Assembly (NCBI GenBank): GCA_037045355.1 | Contig: JBAOHO010000013.1 | Coordinates: 248,001-312,000, forward strand | Direction: 5' to 3' | DNA: 64,000 bases | Source of the DNA: Candidatus Nanopelagicales bacterium | GTDB taxonomy: Bacteria > Actinomycetota > Actinomycetes > S36-B12 > GCA-2699445 | Part shown: in pieces, positions 27,222 to 36,085 of the stretch | Layout: each line of letters begins with the position of its first letter | How positions within the stretch are numbered: the stretch's first letter is position 1 | Position numbers and translations under genes: made by a program | Notes under the pieces: model-generated | Told to the model about the DNA's origin: nothing | The model's database searches: none | Seen by the model: only the letters and a program-made list of their open reading frames with translations

Positions 27222-28892
27222 TCAGCGCAACAGCGCGTAGGTGACGACGCACACGCTCACCAAGGAGACGGCGATCAACGGGATCCCGAACCGCACGAAC
27301 GACATCATGCTGTAGCCGCCGGGGCGCAGCACCATGATGTTGGACTGGTGGCTGAACGGGTTGATGAAGGTGAACGAGATGCACGTGCCGATCAAGGCGA
27401 GCAGCATCACAGGATTCAGTTCCATGGAGGCCGCCAAGGTTATCGCCACCGGGGTGAGGATGGAGGCTGCTGCAGCGTTGGTCACAAGATTTGTGAGGAT
27501 GGCCGTGGTCACGGCGAACACGACGACGAGCAGCGGAAGGCTGTCGGCGGACAGGTAACCGATTGCCTGCGCGATCAGGTCCGCGATGCCGCTCTCGACC
27601 ACGATGGCTCCCAACCCGACCGATCCGGCCAGGATGAACAGCACGTTCCAGTCCAGGGCCCGTACGGCCGCCCTGGGCGTCAATACTCCGGTGACGACCA
27701 TCAGCACAGCGCCCGTGAAGGCGGCCAACTCCACGGCGACCAGACTCAGCGTGGCTGCCAGGATCACTGCGACGAGGATCCCCAGCGCCAGCCACGTGCG
27801 ACCCGGCTGCGGAGCCTTCCCGGCCACGTCCTGCCACAGGCGTAGTTCGTCGTGTTCGCTCAAGGCCTGCGGGGAGGCGCAGGTGACGAAGATGGTCTCA
27901 CCGGGCAGGGCCTTGGTCTTGCGGAGCGGCCGATCCGATTCCGCGGCGATCACTTGGACGTCCCCTTCGTCTTCGAGGTCTCGCAGGGTCCCGTGTTCCC
28001 CCGGCCCTACGGATGCCGAGTACAGGCGCTGCTCGGACAACCCGAACCGAGGGCTGCCCCACAATGCCCTGACCCCGGCCTCGGTGGCCTGGAACACCAA
28101 CGTGTCTCCGGCGGCCAGATGCTCCGTCGGATCGAGTTTGTCACCACGGCGTCGGATGTACAGCAGGCTGTACTGCTGGGTGGCGTCGATACCGACGTCC
28201 GCCGGCAGTCGGCCGACACCGATCGCGTTGGAGGCCACGGGAATCTCGACACGCCAGTCCAGCGCTGGCTCGCCCGCTTGCTCCCCACCTCGGAAGAACC
28301 GGGGAGCGGTGATGAGAAGTACGACCCATCCCACCAGACAGACGGGCAAGGCGATCGGCGCGAACGAGAACATGCTGACTGCTACTCCGGACGTCCCGGC
28401 GATGCCCGCGATCAGGAGGTTGGAGCTGGTGCCGACCAGCGTCGTCGACCCAGCGAGGGTCGTTGCGTGCGCTATCGGGAGCAGGACCTGTTTGGCGGGG
28501 ATGCCCCGTGTCTGTTCGAGTTCCTTCACCGCCGGGATGAGCATCGCCACGATCGGAGTGGTGTTGATCAGCGACGAGATGATTCCGACCGGGGCGATGA
28601 TGCGGCGCAGAGTCTGGGCGGCCGACGTGACAGTCGACAGGAGCCGCCAGGTGACGCGTGAGACCACGCCGGTATGAATGACGCCCTTGGCGATCACCAG
28701 CATGCCGGCGACGGTGATGACACCGCCGTTGCTGAGCCCGGAGAACAAGGCCTGCGGCGGGGCGATACCCGCCACTCCGGCGACCGCGATGGCGCACGCG
28801 AGGGCCAAGGTCGCGGGAACCCGGCCCGAGGCCATGGCCACGAGGGTGGCCAGCACGATGAATGCGGCGAAATAGATCACTGCCTCTGCCAC
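27222..28892 (-). CDS. SLC13/DASS-type anion transporter with central TrkA_C domains
   Basis: A 556-residue transporter. Membrane segments flank a soluble middle. Duplicated family motifs are seen: SLINTTPIVAMLIPAVKEL near residue 110 and SHQSNIMVLRPGGYS near the C-terminus, with GSTTLVGTSSNLLIAG between. The central soluble part (about residues 200-340) has two RCK_C/TrkA_C-like units (DTLVFQATEAGVRALWG and PGETIFVTCAS). Members carry sulfate, dicarboxylates or citrate with sodium or protons; the substrate here is not determinable. It is convergent with the paired-operon genes. Confidence 0.88.
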   Translation of the reverse strand: MAEAVIYFAAFIVLATLVAMASGRVPATLALACAIAVAGVAGIAPPQALFSGLSNGGVITVAGMLVIAKGVIHTGVVSRVTWRLLSTVTSAAQTLRRIIAPVGIISSLINTTPIVAMLIPAVKELEQTRGIPAKQVLLPIAHATTLAGSTTLVGTSSNLLIAGIAGTSGVAVSMFSFAPIALPVCLVGWVVLLITAPRFFRGGEQAGEPALDWRVEIPVASNAIGVGRLPADVGIDATQQYSLLYIRRRGDKLDPTEHLAAGDTLVFQATEAGVRALWGSPRFGLSEQRLYSASVGPGEHGTLRDLEDEGDVQVIAAESDRPLRKTKALPGETIFVTCASPQALSEHDELRLWQDVAGKAPQPGRTWLALGILVAVILAATLSLVAVELAAFTGAVLMVVTGVLTPRAAVRALDWNVLFILAGSVGLGAIVVESGIADLIAQAIGYLSADSLPLLVVVFAVTTAILTNLVTNAAAASILTPVAITLAASMELNPVMLLALIGTCISFTFINPFSHQSNIMVLRPGGYSMMSFVRFGIPLIAVSLVSVCVVTYALLR

Positions 28893-29147
28893 TCCCTTCT
28901 CGGCCGAGCGTCACGCTCCGGGACCGAGCGGCGCGAATCTGTCGGTCAGTACAGCAGGTGAACGGGGTTCGACGCAGATCTGAACAGCAGGTGACGGACA
29001 GCCAGGTCGCCCTGTCGTTCTGCCGCACTGGTCGCCCATCCGCCGACCGGGGGGAATCGAGGGATTCCCCGTCCCCTCACGCGGCTTGGCGGCCTATGCT
29101 CACCGGATCACGCCCAATGCGGGCGGGAGCTGAGCAGAGGATCCGGT

Positions 29148-30644
29148 ATGCGAAGCACTCCACACTCACGGCGATTCACATGGCCGACGATCGGCACCGC
29201 GATCATCGCCATCGTGGCGGGGCTCGGAATGACCACAGCGAACCCCGCGACAGCAGCGGACACCACGCCGCAGGACTCGGCCAAATCCGTGATCTTCATG
29301 GGCGACTCGGTCACTGCAGGGTTCGGCTACTTCGGGCAGAAGGAGAACGCCAAGAACGTCACCGGCAAGGTGAACAACGAGTTCCCCAGTGCTTGGTACT
29401 TCGGCGACAACAGCCTGTCCGACTGCAGTCCGCCCAGCTCCGGTACGCCTGACGACCGATGCAGCAACAACAACTTCAATGGTGCTCCGTGGAGCGCGGG
29501 GCCGTGGCAAGCCGGCCCGAACGCGCCCGATGTCGCCTACTCCTACCAGATCGCCGGATCCCAGGATCCGAACGCTGCCGCACCAGTGGAGAACTGGGCA
29601 GTCACCGGATCCACCCCCGCCATGTGGGATGACGGTGGCGCCTTCAACTTCCAGTTGAAGAACATCAAGGACACCCACGTGGTCATGACGTTGGGCGCGA
29701 ACCCGATCCTGGCGAGTTTCCTCCAGGTGAAGTTGTCACTGGTGCCGGTCACGAACGGAGCCTGCGCGGACTCCACCCAATGGCTGGGCTGGACCGGATG
29801 GTGGGCATACCCGCCGTCGAATGTGGTCAAGTGCGCCGATCAGCAGTGGTCTCAGAACAAGCAGACCGATCACCTCGTGAGCGTCTACAAGACCCTGTTG
29901 AAGAACAACAACAAGGTCCTCGCCATGGGCTACTACCGCGCCTGCCCATGGTCGTTCGGTGTGTGGCAGCCGGAGGGCAACGTCGCCAAGGGTCCGGCGG
30001 CGGGCAACTCCTGCCCGTCTCAGAAGCAGCAGGTATCGGAGTGCAGCAGGTGCCGGGTCGACGGCAGCACCACTCAGTGGGAGCAGGCGGTGGCCGCGCA
30101 GAATGCGATGAACGACAAGATCGCGGCCGCCGTTGGGACAGTGCAGGATTGGGCTCGGGGTCAGAGCGGCATGAAGCCAACTGATCTGCAGTACGTGCTC
30201 CCCGATCCTGGTTCGTGGCAGCAGCATCAGGCATGGCACAACGACTCCTGGATCTTCAAGAACGACACCTGGATCCATCCGAGCAAGGCGGGCCATGCGC
30301 AACTCGCCAAGGTCGTCACCGGCAAGATGTGTTCGGCGTGGGGTCAGTGGTGCGGCACGCAGCCCGCGTGGGACACGACCCCTCAGATCGAGGCAGCCCG
30401 GATCACGCAGGAACTGCGTGGATCGGTTCCGGACGTGATCAAGACCAATCGGCCGACCGATCTGCCGAATCGCACCAAACGGGACCTGCCTATCGGATGG
30501 GGCAGCGATACGCCGGGGAAGTGCACGGTGTTCGAAGGTGATGTGGTGGGCAAGAAGTCCGGACAGTGCACGCTCACGGCTTACTCAGCGCGCAGTGGTG
30601 AGCACAAGGCCCTCGACGAGGAGTACGTGTTGCGGGTCAAGTGA
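29148..30644 (+). CDS. Secreted SGNH/GDSL-type hydrolase
   Basis: A 498-residue protein with a signal peptide ending near TAADTTP. The SGNH blocks are visible: MGDSVTAGFGYFG (Ser nucleophile), NWAVTGSTPAMW (Gly), LGANPIL (Asn block) and DTWIHPSKAGH (Asp/His). This architecture gives esterase or lipase activity outside the cell. Ten or more cysteines suggest disulfide bonding. The last 60 residues form a separate beta-rich module. GAGCAGAGGA precedes the ATG. It ends convergent with CsbD, with a strong hairpin between them. Confidence 0.88.
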   Translation: MRSTPHSRRFTWPTIGTAIIAIVAGLGMTTANPATAADTTPQDSAKSVIFMGDSVTAGFGYFGQKENAKNVTGKVNNEFPSAWYFGDNSLSDCSPPSSGTPDDRCSNNNFNGAPWSAGPWQAGPNAPDVAYSYQIAGSQDPNAAAPVENWAVTGSTPAMWDDGGAFNFQLKNIKDTHVVMTLGANPILASFLQVKLSLVPVTNGACADSTQWLGWTGWWAYPPSNVVKCADQQWSQNKQTDHLVSVYKTLLKNNNKVLAMGYYRACPWSFGVWQPEGNVAKGPAAGNSCPSQKQQVSECSRCRVDGSTTQWEQAVAAQNAMNDKIAAAVGTVQDWARGQSGMKPTDLQYVLPDPGSWQQHQAWHNDSWIFKNDTWIHPSKAGHAQLAKVVTGKMCSAWGQWCGTQPAWDTTPQIEAARITQELRGSVPDVIKTNRPTDLPNRTKRDLPIGWGSDTPGKCTVFEGDVVGKKSGQCTLTAYSARSGEHKALDEEYVLRVK

Positions 30645-30785
30645 TCCCTGCGTCCGGCTGCCTGCGTCAGGTCCGCGTCCGGCAACGGTGGACAGGAACT
30701 CTCGAGGAGCGATCACACTCTCGAAGATCGACCAAACCCTCGAGGGTCGACCACCGGACACGCGGATCCGCTCCCCCGAACGTGG

Positions 30786-30823
30786 CTTGGCCGCCCATCA
30801 CGGTGACGTGATGAGCGGCCAAG
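30786..30823. terminator. Bidirectional terminator hairpin between SGNH hydrolase and CsbD genes
   Basis: A 16-bp stem with one mismatch (30786-30801 with 30808-30823) and a 6-nt loop lies between the two convergent stops. Placement and stem quality support termination of both transcripts. Confidence 0.75.
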
Positions 30824-30840
30824 TGACGTCTGATGTCAGG

Positions 30841-31083
30841 TCAGTTGCGGACCTTGTTGAGCCACTCCTCGACCTGGCGCCGACCACCCTGAAGGGCGTC
30901 GCCGGCCTTCGTGCTCGCGTTGTTGAGCAGACGCTCGAGTGAATCAGTGGCACCGGCCAACTTGTCCTTGGCCTCGCCGGTGATCCGATCGATCCGACCC
31001 TCGTTCTCCAGCGACTTGTCTCCGGTCACGGCGCCGGCGGCAACCTTCGCGCGACCCTTGATCTTGTCCTGTGCTCCGGCCAT
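30841..31083 (-). CDS. CsbD-family stress protein
   Basis: An 80-residue, alanine-, lysine- and aspartate-rich protein. The N-terminus reads MAGAQDKIKGRAKVAAGAVT and a second repeat IDRITGEAKDKLAG follows, the two-helix CsbD pattern. CsbD proteins are small general stress proteins of unknown mechanism, often controlled by alternative sigma factors. The ATG at 31083 has AAGGAG nine bases upstream. The open frame continues upstream through repeats, but only this start gives the family N-terminus. Confidence 0.9.
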   Translation of the reverse strand: MAGAQDKIKGRAKVAAGAVTGDKSLENEGRIDRITGEAKDKLAGATDSLERLLNNASTKAGDALQGGRRQVEEWLNKVRN

Positions 31084-31411
31084 GTCGATGTGCTCCTTCG
31101 TTCTTTGACGGTCACCTTGCTGGTGCCCGGCCTGACCCCGGCTTCCCCCCGACGCTGCGACGGCAAACCCTGTGAGGAAGTTTGTGGCCCTGACCACATC
31201 GGGACCTTCGTCCTGAATCGGCGTTCGTTCATGGTGTCGGCTCGCTCGGGTCGGTATTCCTGGAGTTGGTACGTTCTGTCGCTCTGGCAACGTCCAGAGG
31301 GGTGGTCCAGGGGGGTGGTCCAGAGGGGTGGTCCAGAGGGGTGAACGTCCTGAACAGCAAGGAGAAGAGCAAGGAAGCAAGGAAGCAAGGAAGCAAGGAG
31401 AGGTGAGGGCA
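31084..31411. other. Intergenic region with two tandem arrays
   Basis: This stretch separates divergent CsbD and zinc-ribbon genes. It carries four copies of a 13-bp unit (31292-31343) and nearly four copies of the 8-bp unit AAGGAAGC (31371-31399). The last 8-bp copy merges into the AAGGAG that may serve as ribosome site of the downstream small gene, so array slippage could alter that site. Confidence 0.7.
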
Positions 31412-31558
31412 GTGATCGAACATGCTGAGTGCCCGTCCTGTGGTTGGGAGGGTCAGGTCCTGCCGGAGCGTGGTCGGGCCCTGTGCCCCGAATGTGAGTG
31501 GTACTTCTCGCTCCCCGATGATCCGCTCGATCGCCGCATTCTCGGTGCCGACTCCTGA
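31412..31558 (+). CDS. Small zinc-ribbon protein
   Basis: A 48-residue protein with two CxxC pairs (CPSCG and CPECE) that could bind one zinc ion, followed by an acidic tail. GTG at 31412 is taken as the start; GTG at 31403 is an alternative with AAGGAG directly before it. Such single-ribbon proteins are widespread in actinobacteria. Function unknown. Confidence 0.6.
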   Translation: MIEHAECPSCGWEGQVLPERGRALCPECEWYFSLPDDPLDRRILGADS

Positions 31559-31655
31559 CTCTTGAGGACCTGCCGACTCCGAACACAAGAGCGCCCGACT
31601 GTCGAGGACATGGGTCGATCGCAGGGCCGCAGGTACCCTGTGCCACGGAAGGACC

Positions 31656-32393
31656 GTGATGACCAGACTCAGTGGACGGGTGCCGCGCGCGACCAGTCGG
31701 GCGCACGAGCGCACCATCATTCGCTCGATCTCAGCCGTTGTCGGCGCTGCGGCTCTGGCGCTCTCCAGCGCCCCCGCACCGGGTGCCATCGTGAGTCCGC
31801 GCGCCGACGAACCCTCGTTCGAGTTCCTCGTACGTCCGCTGACCGCGGGGGAGCGCGACGTGATGACACCGAGTGTGTGGCGCCGCGGCTGTCCGGTACC
31901 TCTGCGAAAACTTCGGGTGGTGCAGGCGGATCACTGGAACTTCGCCCGAGGGATATCCGAGGGGCGCCTCGTGGTGCATCAGGACGTCACCGATGATGTC
32001 GTCTCGATGTGGGCGGGATTCTTCGCCGAACGGTTCCCCATCCGCAAGATGATCCCGATCCAGCGGTACGGCGGCAGTGACTTCGACTCGATCGAGGCCG
32101 ACAACACGAGCGCCTTCAACTGTCGCCCGATCGCCGGTGGCCGACGTTGGTCGCAGCACGCGTACGGCCGCGCCATCGACATCAATCCGCTCGAGAATCC
32201 CTATGTCCACCGCGGCCGCACAGTCCATCGGGACAGCGTCCCGTTCCTGGACCGCTCAGATATCCGACGCGGGATGTTGGTGGAGAACAGCCCCGCGCTG
32301 CGGATGATCGACGAGGTCGGCTGGCGGTGGGGAGGACGGTGGAAGCGTCCTCAGCCCAAGGACTACCAACACATCTCCGCTAATGGGCACTGA
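31656..32393 (+). CDS. Secreted M15-family D-Ala-D-Ala carboxypeptidase-like protein
   Basis: A 245-residue protein with an N-terminal signal or anchor (about residues 20-45). The VanY/YcbK-type signatures are present: SQHAYGRAIDINP gives His and Asp zinc ligands, and WGGRWKRPQPKDYQHI supplies the catalytic Asp and the last His. The family cuts peptide stems of peptidoglycan outside the cell. The GTG at 31656 has GGAAGGACC before it; the next codon is ATG. It precedes the NlpC/P60-M23 hydrolase on the same strand, with 156 bases between. Confidence 0.86.
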   Translation: MMTRLSGRVPRATSRAHERTIIRSISAVVGAAALALSSAPAPGAIVSPRADEPSFEFLVRPLTAGERDVMTPSVWRRGCPVPLRKLRVVQADHWNFARGISEGRLVVHQDVTDDVVSMWAGFFAERFPIRKMIPIQRYGGSDFDSIEADNTSAFNCRPIAGGRRWSQHAYGRAIDINPLENPYVHRGRTVHRDSVPFLDRSDIRRGMLVENSPALRMIDEVGWRWGGRWKRPQPKDYQHISANGH

Positions 32394-32429
32394 CCCCCGC
32401 ATCTCGTCACCTGGGACGACAGAGGTCCG

Positions 32430-32545
32430 TTGTAAGGCGCAGATACCGGTGGGGGCATTCATCCGGACGGGGGAACTAGGGCAATTCTCCTGCGCGCGAG
32501 GCTTGGGCCCGCAAGGATACCCTGGCAGAGAACAGATACCGGAGA
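32430..32545 (+). promoter_or_regulatory. Candidate c-di-AMP (ydaO/yuaA) riboswitch upstream of cell-wall hydrolase
   Basis: The leader contains GGACGGGGGAACTAGGGC (32464-32481) and, further on, GGGCCCGCAAGGATACC (32505-32521). These resemble the conserved GGGGAACCnAGG core and the closing CCGACAGCTAACC-like element of actinobacterial c-di-AMP riboswitches, which are commonly placed before rpf and NlpC/P60 hydrolases. Order and position agree, but several consensus bases differ and no full secondary structure was established. Confidence 0.32.
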
Positions 32546-32549
32546 CCTG

Positions 32550-34343
32550 ATGCTTCCCCCATGGCTTCGACGGACGAGTGCGCTCACCAGCGCTGCGTTC
32601 ATGTGCGCTGCTGTCGCCGTCGCGCCCAGTTCGGCCGTGGAGGTGGACCCCGTCGCTGAGGCTGCCGCGCGATCACAGGAGATGACCGAGGGGCTGGCTC
32701 CGCTTCTTGAGGCAGTTGAGGCTGCGCGGAACAAGCGCATTGCCGCCGACCGCAAGTACGACGAGTCTGTGGCCGCACTGAAGCGCGCCCAGGCGCAGGT
32801 GGTCGGGCAGCAGGGCGAAGTCGGTGTCGCTCGCGATGTCGTTGGCTCGTACGCTCGTGCTGCCTACCGGTCGGGGCCGTCGGAGTTGGCCTTCCTCGCT
32901 GGACTTCTCGATGCCGAATCGCCGACGGACCTGATGCGTCGAGCCGACACCGCCGAGCGCGTGGGCACGCGCAAGGACAGCGAGTACGACTCCGCGCGGC
33001 AGGTGTTGGCGAGGGCCCAGGAGGTCGCCGCCCAGGCGGTGACTGCTCGAGACCGCGCGTCCGAGGCTGCTCAGCAGGCCGCAGCCGCCGAGGCTGACGC
33101 ACTGGCCAAGGTCAGCGACTACACCAGCAAGTGGGCTGACAGCCTTGCTGCCGGCGGGGGCGGTGGAACCGATCAGGATGCGGCCAACAGCGCTGCTGCG
33201 TCCGCGTGGGCTGCCTGGCTCAACCGACCCGAGGCCAAGGGTGCTCCCACGATCACGGCTGAGATGGTGCGCACCGGCAAGGATCTTCCCGAGGGTGTCC
33301 GCGTCAAGAAGAAGAAGCTGCCAGGTGTCGCGTTGTGGACGCCGCCGACCGAAACGACCGCCGACAAGAAGGCCCCGAAGACCGTGGTCCTGCTGCCGGA
33401 CCGGACTGTGCAGATGACCACATACGCGATCTCGCGTATGGGAGCGGCCTACAAGTGGCGCACGAACACCCACGATGCGATGGACTGCTCTGCGCTGGTC
33501 GATCGTGGCTGGGCCATTCCCGCCGCCGGAGCCGCAGCCGCCGCGGCCGATCGCAGCGAGGTCCCCAGCGGTGTCCCAGGTCTCGCAGGCCGCATGAAGT
33601 TGGTGGACACGGACACGGTCCTTCCCGGTGACGTCATCTTCTATGTCGATGGAGACCATGGGGTCAACCACGCCGGGATCGCCGTCAGTGCGGACACGAT
33701 GATCGCGTCAGAGCCATTGACCGGGGGCGTCAACGCCGTCCGGATCAACCCCGATCGGCTGTGGCAGGTGGGGCGACCCGCCATGGGATTCAAGAACGAC
33801 AAGGCCACTGCCAAGCGCTTGTCGCGCGGCGCAGTCCCCATGGCCACCGGTCAAGCGTGGCAGTGTGGGGTGGATCCTGAGGAACTCGCGTTCCTGTCGC
33901 CCGGGGGTCGTTGGTTCTTCCCGACTGACGATGAGGACTGGCGCACGGAACGCATCAACCCGGGCACCGAACCGGGAATGCGGATGCACCCCGTCCTGGG
34001 CTATGCCCGGTGCCACGACGGGTGGGACACCGGCGATGGGATGGGTGACCCGATCGTCGCGGTCGCGGACGGTATCGCCGTGCTGTCGCCGAACAACGGC
34101 GGCGCTGGGAACATGATCACCATCAGTCATGGCGACGGTGTCGAATCGGTGTACATGCATCTGTCGGAGTTCGCACCTGGCATCAATGGCACGCTCGTGC
34201 GCCGCGGTCAGTTGATCGGCAAGGTGGGTACCACCGGCTTGTCGTCGGGACCCCACCTGCATTTCCAGGTCAACGTCAATGGGCAGGCCGTCGACCCTCG
34301 CCACTTCTTCTACAACGATCCGATCAAGCCGGCCTGCAGCTGA
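32550..34343 (+). CDS. Secreted bifunctional NlpC/P60-M23 peptidoglycan hydrolase
   Basis: A 597-residue protein: signal peptide (residues 1-30), a long alanine-rich coiled coil (about 35-210), an NlpC/P60 domain (catalytic Cys in MDCSALVDRGW, His in VNHAGIAVS) and a C-terminal M23 lysostaphin-type domain. The M23 zinc motifs are visible in CHDGWDTGDGMG and GPHLHFQVN. NlpC/P60 enzymes cut gamma-D-Glu-DAP bonds; M23 enzymes cut other peptide cross-links, so the protein probably remodels the septum or side wall. The coiled coil likely mediates regulation by membrane partners. The leader has features of a c-di-AMP riboswitch. The beta-lactamase-fold lipoprotein follows after 16 bases. Confidence 0.9.
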   Translation: MLPPWLRRTSALTSAAFMCAAVAVAPSSAVEVDPVAEAAARSQEMTEGLAPLLEAVEAARNKRIAADRKYDESVAALKRAQAQVVGQQGEVGVARDVVGSYARAAYRSGPSELAFLAGLLDAESPTDLMRRADTAERVGTRKDSEYDSARQVLARAQEVAAQAVTARDRASEAAQQAAAAEADALAKVSDYTSKWADSLAAGGGGGTDQDAANSAAASAWAAWLNRPEAKGAPTITAEMVRTGKDLPEGVRVKKKKLPGVALWTPPTETTADKKAPKTVVLLPDRTVQMTTYAISRMGAAYKWRTNTHDAMDCSALVDRGWAIPAAGAAAAAADRSEVPSGVPGLAGRMKLVDTDTVLPGDVIFYVDGDHGVNHAGIAVSADTMIASEPLTGGVNAVRINPDRLWQVGRPAMGFKNDKATAKRLSRGAVPMATGQAWQCGVDPEELAFLSPGGRWFFPTDDEDWRTERINPGTEPGMRMHPVLGYARCHDGWDTGDGMGDPIVAVADGIAVLSPNNGGAGNMITISHGDGVESVYMHLSEFAPGINGTLVRRGQLIGKVGTTGLSSGPHLHFQVNVNGQAVDPRHFFYNDPIKPACS

Positions 34344-34359
34344 CGGCAGAATCCAGTCC

Positions 34360-35256
34360 GTGACCCATCCGCCGCTGACCCGAGCGCGGGCCGAAGCGGT
34401 CGTGGTCGCACTGCTCCTCACCGGGTTTGCTCTGGCAGGATGCGGCGGGCAGTCGACGCAGCCGACCGCGCCCACCACCAGTCCGTGGTTCCCGCCCTCA
34501 CCGACAGCGACTGCGAGTCTGAGTCCTTCTGGGACACTCACGCCCACTCCGGCGCGCACACGGGAACCACCGGACCTGAAGGGACAGACGCGCAATGCCA
34601 TCGCTTTCGCGCCTCTGTCCGACCCCGAGGACATCACGGTGCTCGGCAGCGTGTCCGACTCTCGGGCTTGGTCCACGTCGAAAGTCCTGGTTGTGCTTGC
34701 CTACATCCAGACTCTGGCGGGAGGCGACCCGGACAATCTGACCACCGAACAGCGCGATCTGATCGAGCTCGCGCTGACGGAGTCGGACATGGACGCCCTT
34801 CTGACGTTGCGTGCCCAGATTCCCGGCGGTTCGGGAGCTCCCATGACTCAGATACTGCGTTCGATCGGCGACAAGGACACGACCGCCCCCGACATCCGGG
34901 AAGGACTCATGGAGTGGGGACTCCGTGACCAGGTCAAGTTCATGGCAGCTCTTTCCGATGGCCGAGTGGTGTCGAAGAAGGCCAGCAAGTACGTACTCGC
35001 GAACATGAAGCCGGTGAAATCGGAGAGTTGGGGTCTGGGCACCATCGGGGCCAGCGCCTTCAAAGGGGGCTGGCTCGAGCCCAGCACCGAGACCCGTCAG
35101 ATGGGAATCGTCGGGGACTACGCGGTGGCGATCATTACCAACGGGGTTGGCCCCGCCGAGCTACAGATCGACGGGGACTACGCGCACGTCAGGCAGATGA
35201 ATCGGCTGGCGCGAATCCTCGAGAAGAATCTGGCCGCCGACCAGGCCGCGAGATAG
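34360..35256 (+). CDS. Lipoprotein with a class A beta-lactamase-like fold
   Basis: A 298-residue protein. The GTG at 34360 places a signal peptide ending in a lipobox (LAGCGG), then a Pro/Thr/Ser linker. The serine-hydrolase motifs are recognisable: STSK (nucleophile Ser and Lys), ESDMD in place of SDN, and FKGGW in place of KTG. It may be a beta-lactamase, a DD-peptidase-like protein or an inactive relative; the third motif is unusual. It is probably co-transcribed with the hydrolase 16 bases upstream, suggesting a cell-wall function. Confidence 0.82.
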   Translation: MTHPPLTRARAEAVVVALLLTGFALAGCGGQSTQPTAPTTSPWFPPSPTATASLSPSGTLTPTPARTREPPDLKGQTRNAIAFAPLSDPEDITVLGSVSDSRAWSTSKVLVVLAYIQTLAGGDPDNLTTEQRDLIELALTESDMDALLTLRAQIPGGSGAPMTQILRSIGDKDTTAPDIREGLMEWGLRDQVKFMAALSDGRVVSKKASKYVLANMKPVKSESWGLGTIGASAFKGGWLEPSTETRQMGIVGDYAVAIITNGVGPAELQIDGDYAHVRQMNRLARILEKNLAADQAAR

Positions 35257-35297
35257 CGGCGCTGATCGACGGCCAGACTCTGAGACCGGACGAATGG

Positions 35298-35717
35298 TCA
35301 GTCGGCGAATTGCCAGAACTTCACGTAGATCTCCGTGGCGGTGTCAGCGCCGCGGAACTCGCACTCCCACTTGGTCTTCGCGCCCGTGGGCTTCTGTCGC
35401 TTGATCTTGGTGACCTCGCAGCGGTAACCCTGGATGTTGGCCTTCGTGCCCACCACCGAGTCGATCTTGATGGTCTTGCGGGTGACCTTGCGCATGGTGC
35501 CGCAGGACACCATGTCCTCGTAGGCCTTGGCGATCTCGCTTCCGGCCAGGTCGACGAGCGGACTCACGCCGAAGTTCTCGACGCCATAACACTGCACGGC
35601 GATGTCCTTGATCGTCGTGTCCTTGTCACTGATTGCGTTGGCTGGTGCGACGACGGCCACAGCGGGGACGAGTAGGGCAGCGCCCAGCGCTGCGGCTGTC
35701 AGGCGGTGACGGGTCAT
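35298..35717 (-). CDS. Secreted protein of unknown function
   Basis: A 139-residue protein with a clear signal peptide (residues 1-28, ending ANA). The mature part contains four cysteines, compatible with two disulfides, and a basic, beta-rich region (TRKTIKIDSVVGTKANIQGY). No family is recognised. It is convergent with the beta-lactamase-fold gene and divergent from the DHVHVS-type protein. Confidence 0.75.
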   Translation of the reverse strand: MTRHRLTAAALGAALLVPAVAVVAPANAISDKDTTIKDIAVQCYGVENFGVSPLVDLAGSEIAKAYEDMVSCGTMRKVTRKTIKIDSVVGTKANIQGYRCEVTKIKRQKPTGAKTKWECEFRGADTATEIYVKFWQFAD

Positions 35718-36085
35718 GAGTTACCTCCGGGGTTTCTTCTTGCTTGTGGGACGTACGATGTGGGCTCGACTGTAGCCAGTGGTCGGCGGGCAATCGGGCA
35801 GCGACTCGATATCTTTCGTGGCTGGCAGGAGTTCCTTCGAATCCCCCCTTTCCCGTCTTTGTCTCGCTCCGGAATCAGGGCGTCACGGACCGTGTTTCCC
35901 GCGAATTCCGTCGACTGACCGAAATGCGGTTGTCCGCGAAGACGGCCCCGAGGGGCCGATGAGGCCTATCTCACTTATGTCGCTGAAATGTTGAAATTGT
36001 GTCGCAAAGGCAAGAACCCTCTCTCGAGTACCTGCCCGACGAGAAGCCCGACGAGAAGCCCGACGAGAAGGAAGTACCTGCAGCG
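35718..36085. other. Divergent intergenic region of lower GC
   Basis: A 368-bp gap between two secreted-protein genes. Parts of it (about 35800-36000) are visibly less GC-rich than surrounding genes, as promoters often are. Three copies of a 12-bp unit (36035-36070) sit directly before the downstream gene. No operator was identified. Confidence 0.55.
36035..36070. repeat. 12-bp tandem repeat, 3 copies
   Basis: Three perfect copies of CCCGACGAGAAG end 15 bases before the ATG of the DHVHVS gene. They would encode Pro-Asp-Glu-Lys if translation started upstream. Confidence 0.9.
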
